Below, piece after piece: positions 27,301 through 35,996 of a stretch of 64,000 nucleotides of DNA. A program made the translations under genes and the position numbers. The stretch is from Trochalopteron elliotii (taxonomy: Eukaryota; Chordata; Aves; Passeriformes; Leiothrichidae). Each line of letters opens with the position of its first letter. The first letter of the stretch is position 1. The notes beneath the pieces are model-generated. The model made no database searches, had not been told where the DNA came from, and saw only the letters and a program-made list of their open reading frames with translations. Location: positions 5,627,057-5,691,056 of the forward strand of contig JANPWX010000054.1 of NCBI GenBank assembly GCA_024734555.1, given 5' to 3'.

Positions 27301-30300
27301 ATCAGAGAGTTTTTGGCACTTAGTGGACAGAGGTTCCTGGGAGCCTTATGCAAGCAACTGCAGCACCTTCCACATACCCACTCCAGCTGCTGACACGGAT
27401 GCCTTTGAAATGGGGCACTATCCAAAGGAGCAGAACAGCCAGCCAAGCAGGGCAGAGCTGGGAAGACAGGCAGGCAGAACAGTGTCATTATGGAGTTGTG
27501 TGGGTATTTAGGACAAGGTCATTTGTCACAGAATGATCAGCTCAGAAAAGATGAAAGAAAATGGATAATAGGCATTTATTTTTCCCAGGCAGAAATTCTC
27601 TGGTGATCCATGTCTGCAATAGCTAAAGGTTTTCAGCAGTTGTTGTTTCTCCCTTCTGCTTAGGAAAATGGAACAGTGAAAAAGATCATTAGCCAGATGA
27701 CACAGAATCTCCTGATGGCCCTCTCTGCACGGGGCCAATACCAGGAAATCAAAGAGAAATTCCGTCAGCCTGTAACTGACAAGGGCACCATCCTCAAAAC
27801 CAAGCCTCAGTCAACTCAAAAGGACATCCTGAGTGTGTGCTGTGACCCTCTGATCCTGGCACAGCAGCTGACCTACATCGAGCTGGTGAGACACTGATTG
27901 GGGTGGAGTATTCTGTTTTCCATTTACTAAATATTAATATACTCACCAATGTGAATTTTCCTGTGGCTCCACTGAAAGCCTCCAGTGTTTTAATAAAAAA
28001 ATTCCAAGTCAAGTAATGAACAAGACCAATTAGGTACACTGATAAAAGCACCTCGCACATCTACACTGCAGGAAGATAAATTTACTAAAATGTTCTGCTA
28101 ACTTTGATTTTTTTTACAGAACTCTCTGTCTGTACAATGACAATCTCTCTTCTCTCCAAACACAGGAAAGGGTGAGCAACATTTACCCAGAGGATCTGAT
28201 GCAGATTGTCAGCCACATGGACTCCCTGGATAATCACAAGGTACAAAAGGGTGTACAGAGGGAAAAAGAAATACAGAAACCAGAGCAAAGAATAATACTC
28301 CATAATTTGAGTATACCCTGTACAAGAAAGACTGACATTTTCTAAGCTTCTTTAAGCTCATGCCTTAAAACATGTACAGCAAGATTTTGTCAAGACACGA
28401 GAAGGAAGTTTTTCTTTGGTAAACTCTGACTTTATCATGGTACAGGAGAAGTTTAACATGTGACCTGTTCTCTTACAGTGCCGAAGTGATGTGACCAAAA
28501 CCTATAATTTGGAGGCCTATGACAATTGGTTCAATTGCCTCAGCATGCTGGTGGCTACAGAGATCTGTCGGGTAGGTATTCAGAGAAAGCAGGACAGCAA
28601 AGGGATCCTGGCCTTAAGGAGAGGAGGCAGGCAATGCTCTAAATGAGATTTAAACATTAGCAGTGCAATTAAAGATAATAGCATTATTCAAGCATTAAAT
28701 TATTTGCATGCTCATATGATTAAGAGTTCAAGGCTATGTTTGACTTCGCATATATCCTCTAATTTTGTGCAGCTGCATTAGTCATGCCGTGAAATGGAAC
28801 TTGTGTGGACTGAGTTAGGAGCTCTTTTGGATTTATCTTTTCTTAAATACATCAAAAGATTCTTAAAAATACTCATCTTTAAATGCAGATGTACCAATAA
28901 ACAGCTGTCCTTCCACTGCATTTAGATAACATTAGCACTGTGATATATGAATTTTTTTAATTTTTATTCATTCAATATTCATTGTAGAAAAATCAAGAAT
29001 AAGTTTTCTTTAAAGTCTGGAAAGAAAGTGGACTATTGGAAAGTTTAAAAAAAATAAAAGAGGAAGAATAACCTTACTAGAGGTTAAGGTAACTTCTGTC
29101 ATATAATAAGCAAGGAAATGGAAGGTGTACTGCCCCAGAAGCCTTTTTTTTTTTTTTCTGCTTGTGTGTTCTCTTTTTAGCTTCTTATTATTCTTTTTAG
29201 ATTTCTATTAATTCCAGTTCTAGCAAATGGGATTTTTTTTTCCTATTCCTGCTTGGTCAGTAGCCCTTCTGTGGAAATCCCAATGCCTGCTGCATTTTCA
29301 TGAAGTCCAGTGTACTGATCCTAATCTCTTAAGATTTCCTGCTCTCAGAAATGTACTGCAGAAGCACACCAAGACACTTCCAGAGATGGCTGGTAGAGCT
29401 CATACATTTAGGAAACCATCAAAGAAAGGTTTTAGCATACTGAGGGCTAAGCCAGGCCTTCAACTACTGAACCATTTCCTTTTGATATGACAGAAACTAA
29501 AGTACTTAGGTCATAGAGTCTGCAGTCACTGCTTAGGAGCCATTTTTATATAAGCCAGACAGAACTTTTAGGTTTAAACAGGGAAAATATTTTCATGAAT
29601 GAATGCAATCCAATCAATAATTAGTTTTGCTTTGCAGTTTATAAAAGAATTTGCAGATGAGATGTTCAGCATCAGTTGCTTGATCCTGTGTATGTTTGTG
29701 TGAGTGGGAATTTGTATATTTGCTCATCATCACTACCTGCTCTCAACAGGTCATTTAGGAGTACACGCAGCAGAAGGAGAAAAGCAGGACGTGGCAGTTG
29801 CTTTCTCTCATATTTAGGTTCCATGCCCCTGATCTTAAGTGTGTCCAGTGCTTCCCCCTCTTCTTGAGAGGTTTAAATGTTTTGCATATATTCTGATAGC
29901 AGCATCACGTTATCTTCCTTTTCCAGTAACAGGAAATTGCTGAAAGTGTCCAGCTTGTTTCTGCAGAATTGCCTAAGACATGGACTTTTTATATAAACAG
30001 AAATGTGCAGTCCCCCAGAACTACACAATTGGTAGTCACCCCAAATGTTTCTGCTATTTTATTAAAAATTAATCTTAACAAAAAATCCCGAGGCCTATAT
30101 TAAGATTCAACTGGACAGAGTCTTGAAATGTCGATTCACTGAAGCTGCTGCAGTGCCTTTGGCTGGACATCCTATCCAAAATTCAGACCATCCCTTCCCT
30201 CTTGTGTTTTTCTCCAGATTGTAAAGAAAAAGCAGCGTACAAGAATGGTGGAATTTTTCATTGATGTGGCAAGAGAATGCTTCAACATTGGAAACTTCAA

Positions 30301-33300
30301 CTCAATGATGGCTATTATCTGTGAGTATCCTTAACACAGGTGGCAAAGGGCACTCCATTTTACAGCCTGACTGCAAGACTACACTCACACTTGCCCTGAA
30401 TTGGCCCACCACATTAGCATGCACACTTCCACAGGGACAGTATCTGCCAGTGACAGATTCATGTGTGGGTGGGTGAGCTTTAGCTGCAGCTTCAGATTGT
30501 CAAGCTGAAACACCCTCCAGAATGTGTGGTGTTATACATAAAGCCCAGTCATATTAGCCCTGTATTTTTTTCAACTCAGCTGTTTGTCTCTTCTCTCCCT
30601 GCATTCAGCTGGCATGAACTTGAGCCCTGTGGCACGGTTAAAGAAAACCTGGTCCAAGGTTAAAACAGCCAAATTTGATGTCTTAGAGGTATGTATAAAG
30701 TTTTGACTTTATATAGAAATGTACCAAATAGTTTCATCCAAACCTCTGCTAATTACTGTGCCAGAGAACAGACACCTCTGTCAGTGGTCACCAGCACATA
30801 ATCATTATGAGAGTGTTTCCCTCCATTTCAAGCTCTTTACTTGTCTGCAAAGAAAAGTGGATGCCAGCTCTCTTTAGATTATTTCTTCCCAGCGTATTTT
30901 TGCCAATTTAACTTCAAGGCAGCTTCCACTCCAGGGAATGTTGTCCTTAAAACTAATTAGAGGACTCCACCTAGTGGAGACCTGCATGGAAACAAAACCT
31001 GATTGAAACTCTCATCAGAAACAGAGGTGATGGCAAAGGAGAATTTTGGTTTTTTTCCCCCCCAGAGAGTCATTTATGATTTCCTTTTGGTCTGCTTTGT
31101 TAATGGAATAGATGCAAAGCCAGTACAGAACCCTCCTTTCAAGCAAGGTAGAAGTTAGTAAAACCTGCACCCAGACCTGATTAGTATAAAGGTACACTAC
31201 CTTGAAAATGTAAAAAGAGATCAGTGAAGTTACAAAGAATAAACTCCGATAGTTAGAGCAAAGCTTTTAATTTTTAGGAAAGATGCATTACTTGACTGCC
31301 TTCCCCCCCCCTCTCTAAAACCAGCATCACATGGACCCCTCGAGCAACTTCTGCAATTACCGCACCGCCCTGCAGGGGGCGGCGCAGCGCTCGCAGACCG
31401 CCAACAGCAGCCGCGAGAAGATCGTCATCCCGGTGTTCAACCTCTTCATCAAGGACATCTACTTCCTGCACAAGATACACACCAACCGCCTGCCCAACGG
31501 GCAGATCAACTTCAAGGTGGGCTCTGCCGCTGCACAGCCTGCACTGCCACTTAAACTGGTGCACTGCAAGTATTTGGCTCCTGGCTCATGGTGTTGGCCA
31601 TTCCCTCAGTGCCCGTGGGATCCAAGCTGTGTCATTATGCAGGGGAGATGATTTGAATCAAATTCTGGGAAAGCCAGCAGCCATCGTATCTGATCAAATT
31701 TAATAGGTAACTTCAGCCTGAGTCATCAGCCTGAGGTGTTTTCACCTCCTCAGTTTCGCTGGCTATAAACACTACACACAACCAGTGTTTATCAGGTCTG
31801 CAAGGGAGGTTCTGCAGCTTCTGGGCTCTCTCTCCCCAGTTAATAAACATGCATGTCTAAGCAACCACAGTATATCAAAAGAACTTCTTGACACTTTTTT
31901 TTAGGTTATCATTAAGGCTGTGTAAGTGGAGGGGGACACAGGGCAAACCCTAAATAATTACAGATTTCTTAAAATCCTGGGAAGGAAAGGATATGTTACT
32001 GTGATTTCCATATGTTACGGTGATTTCCTAAATTTAAAGAGTGCCTTATGAAAAGATCAGATATGTCACATTTCATTTAAATTGAAGCCTGGAAATGTAA
32101 AAAGTAAAGCAAATAAGCTATTTACTGTGCAGTTCCAGTCCCAGGAATTTAGACACACAACACAAAAAATAGGCAGTATTACATAGGAAGGAAAGGTTAA
32201 TGATGAAAAAAATTGAAGGCAAAAGATCAGATGGTTGGCTGAGATACACTGTTCTAAACTTGAGACTGGCAGCAGGTGAGGAACTAGCAGCAGGAGGGGG
32301 AAATGAAGGGACCATAAGAAGACAGGATAACAAGGAATCACAGAACATGTGGAGTTGGAAGGGACCCACAAGGATCACCAAGCCCAACTCCCAGCCCTGC
32401 AGCACCCCCAAGAGTCACACCAGGTGCCTGAGAGCATTGTCCAAATTCTTCTTCTTGAATTCTGGCAGGCTGGTACTGGGACCAATTCCACTTAAGTCTG
32501 AGTAAGGAACAGTAAGAAAAGCAGCATAAATAAGACTGAGAGGCTCTGAAATAGAAATGAACTAATATTTCAAAGAAAAGAAATACCACTTTAATAATAC
32601 TCTTTTAATTACTTCATGCAGAAGTTCTGGGAAATTTCAAGACAGATTCATGATTTCCTGACATGGAAGCAGGTTGAGTGTCCTTTTGAAAAAGACAAGA
32701 AAATCCAGACCTATCTACTCACAGCACCTATTTACAGTGAAGAAGGTAAAATCTTTTGTTGAACATTATACTGAGTCGTTCTACATGTTAAAATACAAGA
32801 TATGCAGATGAAAAATATATACATGCCAAAAACATATTTTATAAGTAATTTTCTAAGTGTTATCACTTCCCTATTGGCTTCTGATGAGAACAGATTTCAT
32901 TATGAAGACTGCCAAGTTACATCTGTTGTATTGAAACCCTTGGATTTTTTTTTTCCTCAGGTAAAGAACTCATGTATCTGATTGTTACTATTTTTTTTTA
33001 CCAGCTCTGTTCATTGCATCCTTTGAAAGTGAAGGTCCAGAAAACCACATGGAAAAAGACAGCTGGAAAACACTCAGGTATGAAGCTTCCTCAGAACATG
33101 AGTCTTTCTGCAGACACACTAGAGGCATGTAACCATCAGCTTCTTCTGTCCTATTTGCATACCCAGCATAAAACCACAATGCAGTTCCTTGTCCTTCAAA
33201 ATTTAAATCTGAAAAAAATTCAGTGGGGCTTGGATTTTGATACAGCTTTTCCAGCCAGATCTGTTGATGCTGCAAGATCACTGCTGGGATTGTGAAAGAG

Positions 33301-34108
33301 AATATCCTGTGTTTAGGCTATCAAATACAGTAAAATAATCTGCATTTGTCCAGACCTGATTTTCTCAGGGATACAAACCTATAGAGATACTAAAAAAGTG
33401 CTCTCACCACAGCTATGCCCCTACTAATCATATAAAAGGATGAAAATTCCTAGGAATACACTAATTGTCAGCCTACCCTAAGGAATAAAGTCTCAAAGAC
33501 TCCTCATGCCTCTGAGAATGGGAAGCACCACTCCCAGGTACATTATGAGATCAATTCATTAGAATTTTTCCAATACTGAGGCCAAGGCAGAGAGATTTGT
33601 GCTAAACATGAAGATCTGACACATTTGTACCAGACAGAGGATGAACAAAGCCTGCATGCCCTGAGTTCTGTCGAGGCACATTAGAACTGTACTGTCCTAG
33701 ACGAGACACAGTCTCCCACTGATCCCAACGTTTCCTAGGATGTCCATGTGTGCTTTTCACTTATGACCCCCCATGCAATGCACCTTGCATTAAATCCAGC
33801 ACTGTTCAGCCTGCAGTGGTTTAGGATGACAGACATAAAACATATGCCTGAGCTCATCCTAAGGGCCTGAGGTAATGTTATGCAAGTTAAATTTTCATCT
33901 CATTTTATGTCAGCATCTTTACTGAAATGCACGGATTTATTCCAGTTTCTAGCAGCTGAAAATCTATCCCTTGAAGAGAGGCTCTCAGCTAATGATGCCA
34001 GATAGATCTGTTGCCAAAAATGAAAAACTTTTTGTTGTGATAGAAAAGATAATTTTTTTTTTTTTTATTGCTTCATCTTTTAGGACAACTCTGCTTAATA
34101 GAGCCTGA
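12153..34108 (+). CDS. RASGEF1A: RASGEF1A, RasGEF domain family member 1A (12 coding exons)
   Basis: Guanine nucleotide exchange factor with an N-terminal RasGEF_N (REM) module (about residues 40-170) and a C-terminal CDC25-type RasGEF catalytic domain (about 210-460). Joined exons: 12153-12326, 18563-18691, 24146-24283, 27664-27885, 28166-28240, 28479-28571, 30218-30320, 30609-30688, 31325-31516, 32622-32745, 33005-33077, 34084-34108. They sum to 1428 nt, or 475 residues plus stop; human is about 481. The catalytic signature SPVARLKKTW lies at residues 317-326, and every intron is GT-AG. It starts at the conserved M-P-Q-T ATG; the N-terminus lacks the glycine-rich insert I recall in human, which explains the shorter length. 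The family is reported to act on Ras and, selectively, Rap2 GTPases in the cytosol. RASGEF1B is excluded because residues such as the S-C-S-G-Q-V-Q start and the C-terminal T-L-L-N-R-A follow RASGEF1A. The gene converges on CSGALNACT2, as in human. Confidence 0.97.
12327..18562 (+). other. RASGEF1A intron, 6.2 kb
   Basis: AT-rich intron. It contains a G13 run (15522-15534) and a T12 run (about 15114-15125). There are no nested coding features with splice support. The last several hundred bases, about 17890-18480, look unusually free of low-complexity sequence and could contain conserved non-coding DNA, but that cannot be tested without alignment. Confidence 0.8.
15522..15534 (+). repeat. Poly(G) run of 13
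   Basis: A pure G13 homopolymer within the first long RASGEF1A intron, on the transcribed (sense) strand. Such a run is prone to length error in sequencing and could form stacked-G structure in the nascent RNA. No function is visible. Confidence 0.9.
18563..18691 (+). CDS. RASGEF1A: RASGEF1A coding exon 2
   Basis: The exon follows a T/C-rich tract and a CACAG acceptor and ends at AAG|GTAAAT. It encodes residues 59-101, beginning R-T-Y-I-F-T-F-L-L-S-S-R, the conserved opening of the RasGEF_N module. Phase 0 on both sides. Confidence 0.96.
18692..24145 (+). other. RASGEF1A intron, 5.5 kb
   Basis: No nested gene is supported. It holds a small three-unit tandem repeat at 21343-21390. Near 22490-22830 there are two blocks rich in TAATTA-type homeodomain cores, which have the look of conserved enhancer DNA. 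A 129-codon open frame at 22957-23346 is treated as chance. Confidence 0.75.
21343..21390 (+). repeat. Three-unit tandem repeat, about 16 bp period
   Basis: The core AAAATACTCAT occurs three times in succession with small differences between units, all within 48 bases of intron. It is a minor local duplication with no visible role. Confidence 0.8.
24146..24283 (+). CDS. RASGEF1A: RASGEF1A coding exon 3
   Basis: The acceptor TTTCTTTCTAG precedes 24146 and the donor is GAG|GTAGGG. It encodes residues 102-147, including the conserved E-W-T-E-T-F-P-Y-D-F-Q-D-E stretch that closes the N-terminal RasGEF_N module. Phase 0 on both sides. Confidence 0.96.
24284..27663 (+). other. RASGEF1A intron, 3.4 kb
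   Basis: AT-rich intron. It contains a G-rich patch on the + strand near 24930-24960. Nothing else is recognisable, and short open frames on both strands have no splice or domain support. Confidence 0.8.
27664..27885 (+). CDS. RASGEF1A: RASGEF1A coding exon 4
   Basis: Acceptor TTCTGCTTAG, donor CTG|GTGAGA. At 222 nt it is the longest coding exon and encodes residues 148-221. It links the N-terminal module to the start of the CDC25-type domain, with the conserved I-L-K-T-K-P-Q-S and D-P-L-I-L-A-Q-Q-L-T-Y-I-E-L segments; the latter is the first conserved block of the catalytic domain. Confidence 0.97.
28166..28240 (+). CDS. RASGEF1A: RASGEF1A coding exon 5
   Basis: Acceptor CAAACACAG, donor AAG|GTACAA. 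It encodes residues 222-246, including S-N-I-Y-P-E-D-L-M-Q-I-V, phase 0. This segment differs in RASGEF1B and helps assign the gene to the 1A branch. Confidence 0.96.
28479..28571 (+). CDS. RASGEF1A: RASGEF1A coding exon 6
   Basis: Acceptor TCTTACAG, donor CGG|GTAGGT. It encodes residues 247-277 with the conserved L-E-A-Y-D-N-W-F-N-C-L-S core of the catalytic domain. Phase 0 on both sides. Confidence 0.96.
28572..30217 (+). other. RASGEF1A intron, 1.6 kb
   Basis: AT-rich. It includes a T14 run at 29144-29157. No nested feature is supported. Confidence 0.8.
30218..30320 (+). CDS. RASGEF1A: RASGEF1A coding exon 7
   Basis: Acceptor TTTTTCTCCAG, donor T|GTGAGT. It encodes residues 278-311 plus the first base of codon 312. 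It carries E-C-F-N-I-G-N-F-N-S-M-M-A-I-I, the helix that leads into the RasGEF signature motif, which is completed by the next exon. Confidence 0.97.
30609..30688 (+). CDS. RASGEF1A: RASGEF1A coding exon 8 (RasGEF signature)
   Basis: Acceptor GCATTCAG, donor GAG|GTATGT. It completes serine 312 and encodes residues 313-338, including SPVARLKKTW, the hallmark motif of CDC25-type exchange factors. The phase changes from 1 on entry to 0 on exit, matching exons 7 and 9. Confidence 0.97.
30689..31324 (+). other. RASGEF1A intron, 0.6 kb
   Basis: AT-rich intron. It ends in a C9 run (31303-31311) that forms part of the polypyrimidine tract of the next acceptor. No other feature is recognised. Confidence 0.8.
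31325..31516 (+). CDS. RASGEF1A: RASGEF1A coding exon 9 (GC-rich)
   Basis: Acceptor AAACCAG, donor AAG|GTGGGC. It encodes residues 339-402, from H-H-M-D-P-S-S-N-F to L-P-N-G-Q-I-N-F-K, phase 0 on both sides. The third codon positions are nearly all G or C and the exon is dense in CpG, unlike every other exon of this gene. The protein sequence itself is normal for the family. Confidence 0.97.
31517..32621 (+). other. RASGEF1A intron, 1.1 kb
   Basis: An intron that contains the CR1 fragment described separately at 32334-32493, only about 130 bases upstream of the next exon. The rest is AT-rich without recognisable content. Confidence 0.85.
32334..32493 (-). mobile_element. CR1-type LINE 3' fragment
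   Basis: The sequence AATCACAGAAC followed by GGAGTTGGAAGGGACC, then the conserved CCAACTC and AAGAGTCACACCA blocks, is the reverse complement of the 3' end of avian CR1 LINE elements as I know them. The element is therefore on the - strand, with its 3' terminus at about 32334 and a 5' truncation at about 32493. Severe 5' truncation is normal for CR1. It carries no coding capacity. It lies antisense in a RASGEF1A intron and points to a bird or other sauropsid source. Confidence 0.88.
32622..32745 (+). CDS. RASGEF1A: RASGEF1A coding exon 10
   Basis: Acceptor CTTCATGCAG, donor G|GTAAAA. It encodes residues 403-443 plus the first base of codon 444: K-F-W-E-I-S-R-Q-I through P-I-Y-S-E-E. This is late catalytic-domain sequence. 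Confidence 0.97.
33005..33077 (+). CDS. RASGEF1A: RASGEF1A coding exon 11
   Basis: The acceptor is a T-rich tract ending ACCAG; the donor is AG|GTATGA. It completes alanine 444 and encodes residues 445-467, with S-F-E-S-E-G-P-E-N-H-M-E-K-D characteristic of the RASGEF1 C-terminus. Confidence 0.96.
33078..34083 (+). other. RASGEF1A last coding intron, 1.0 kb
   Basis: AT-rich, ending in a T14 run (about 34053-34066) close to the final acceptor. No other feature is recognised. Confidence 0.8.
34084..34108 (+). CDS. RASGEF1A: RASGEF1A coding exon 12 (stop)
   Basis: The acceptor is CTTTTAG after a T-rich tract. It completes arginine 468 and encodes T-T-L-L-N-R-A followed by TGA at 34106-34108. 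Only 25 coding bases are present, too short for ORF callers, but the ending matches the RASGEF1A C-terminus I know from human exactly. Confidence 0.95.
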
Positions 34109-34247
34109 GATTTTTGGATCAGATTTGCAGACTTTGAAGCACATCTAATGGACACGTTTTTACAACCTGAATGAAAGACTTGGACTGAGCTAATAAGAAA
34201 GACCTCACTGGATGAGGTCTGTTTTGTATATACAGTAACTTTTATGA

Positions 34248-34253
34248 AATAAA
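34248..34253 (+). terminator. RASGEF1A: Poly(A) signal, RASGEF1A (first of several candidates)
   Basis: The first AATAAA after the stop, giving a 3'UTR of only about 160 bases. Further AATAAA hexamers at 34670-34675, 34715-34720 and 36740-36745 allow longer 3'UTRs. The human transcript has a 3'UTR of over 1 kb as I recall, so distal use is plausible. Confidence 0.5.
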
Positions 34254-35697
34254 ATGTGGTAAATATTTCACATGTCAACCTTAAGGCACTTACTGAAGGG
34301 TTTTGGTTTTTTATTTTAAATATAAGGGCAGGGCCCTGTTCTCAGAGATGAAATGTATCATGGGAGATGGTATCTTATTCTATCAGCATCCAAATTTTTA
34401 TTTTTTATTACTTCCACCAAAACAAATACAAATTAAAACACACATCCTAACTGAAGCCAGTGTTCAGGTTAAATACCCCATCGTACCAGTATCCTACAGA
34501 ACACTCAGTATGTCTCCCCAGCTTTGAAATGAAGGGTCTCCTTCAAATCAGCAGAATTGTTCACAGATTTGTTCACAAGTGTTTGTTCCTCTCCTCCATC
34601 AGCAAATAGTGCCTTACAAGGTACTGAGCTTGTGTAGTTGTACCTTCTGACTGAGCTGGAAGTAAGGGAAATAAAAATATGGATGTCTCGAAACCAGCTA
34701 CAATGTACTTTTTAAATAAAGCGGAGAATTATGGCACATGAAGTAGAGTATACCTGCCTGTAACACTGATGGTGCAGCAAACCTATTTTTGTTACGTGAT
34801 TTAAAGAGATAAGAGGGGGTAACTGCTGGGGTCTGTGCGTTTGTATGTGAGTATGTGTGTGTGCACATGTGGTGATGCACACATGTCTAAGTTTTAATAC
34901 TTCTGGGAACTATCCTTTACATTCTGGCTGTCAGAATAGTTTGTGTTTTCCTTTTGAAAAATCAGGGAATTTTTCTTTTGTTTCGTTCGAAGAGAAGAAT
35001 GTGTAACCTAGATTATAATCTCTGCAAAACAGGCCTAATATGTTTTTTTAAAAAGAGTTTTTGGAGAACAAAAATTCAGCATGGGAAAGGGAAGTAAACT
35101 CAGATGTCCAATTTGAAGTTAAGGCTGAAGTTTCCAAAGAAGCTTAAAAAGAGTTCATCGCTGTGAATTGGTTATTTAATTCCATTGGTTCCTTTGAAAA
35201 GTCCAGTCTGCACTTACAGACAATTAAAACAAAGACCAACTTAGAATGTAACTTTTTCTAGTCTTTTGCAAGCCATGATTAAGTGTCTTGGGACAGCACC
35301 CATTGAAATCTAAGGGCAAACACCCTAAGAAATTAATCAAACCTTTGAACAGGTCACTACCAAAATTAGAGGTGATCTGCAAACCCACTGATGCTTGCCA
35401 TTTCTAATTTCTCCTTTTAGTATTGAGTTTACACCTGATTTGACTATCTAAGTACCTGAAGAGCTTCTGTTAAGTTCAAGGTATTCGTTTCCAGGGAGAA
35501 AAAAAAAATACAGTTAGGGCTTTAGTCAACTGATCTCTGAGTTAAGAAAGAAAAACAAATAGGCTCAGATTAAAAACTATTTTGTCTAATGAAAAATTAT
35601 TACCCACAAATACCTACTTTTCCAGTAACTTCCTCTCAAGGCTTGAGGGCTGAATATAAGATAATAGCTTGAGCCAAGTAATTAGACTGGGTTTTCC

Positions 35698-35736
35698 TTT
35701 TTTTTTTCTTTTTTGTTATTTAAAAAAAAAAAAAAA
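35698..35736. repeat. T-run followed by A15 run
   Basis: T10 and T6 runs separated by one C are followed, after a short spacer, by a pure A15 run and an AAAC-rich tail. It could fold as an A/T hairpin in RNA, or mark the ends of two old retroposon tails. No retroposon body is recognised. Confidence 0.7.
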
Positions 35737-35974
35737 CCCAAACAAACAAAAAACAAGAGCAGTCCCTCTGAAGTTGACAGTAGTTACAGCCTCCCTAACA
35801 GAGCCTTGCAGAGGACCTCTGCAAGGACTTCTTTAAAAATGACCAGCTCTAGGTAGATGGTGTTTATCTTATCCTGCCTTCTGTTGAAGAAGGGGCAAGA
35901 CTTGCTGGACTGAGGGTCTGGTTTATTTCAGGCCAACAGATTCTCCTTGCTTGAGTGCCTACAGCCAAGAGCAG

Positions 35975-35996
35975 TGCCACTGCCACTGCCACTGCC
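35975..35996 (+). repeat. TGCCAC hexamer repeat
   Basis: Three exact TGCCAC units followed by a partial fourth (TGCC). It is a short microsatellite in intergenic DNA. Confidence 0.85.

Noticed and set aside
31274..31564. 96-codon open frame on the - strand
   Set aside because: Antisense shadow of the GC-rich RASGEF1A exon 9.
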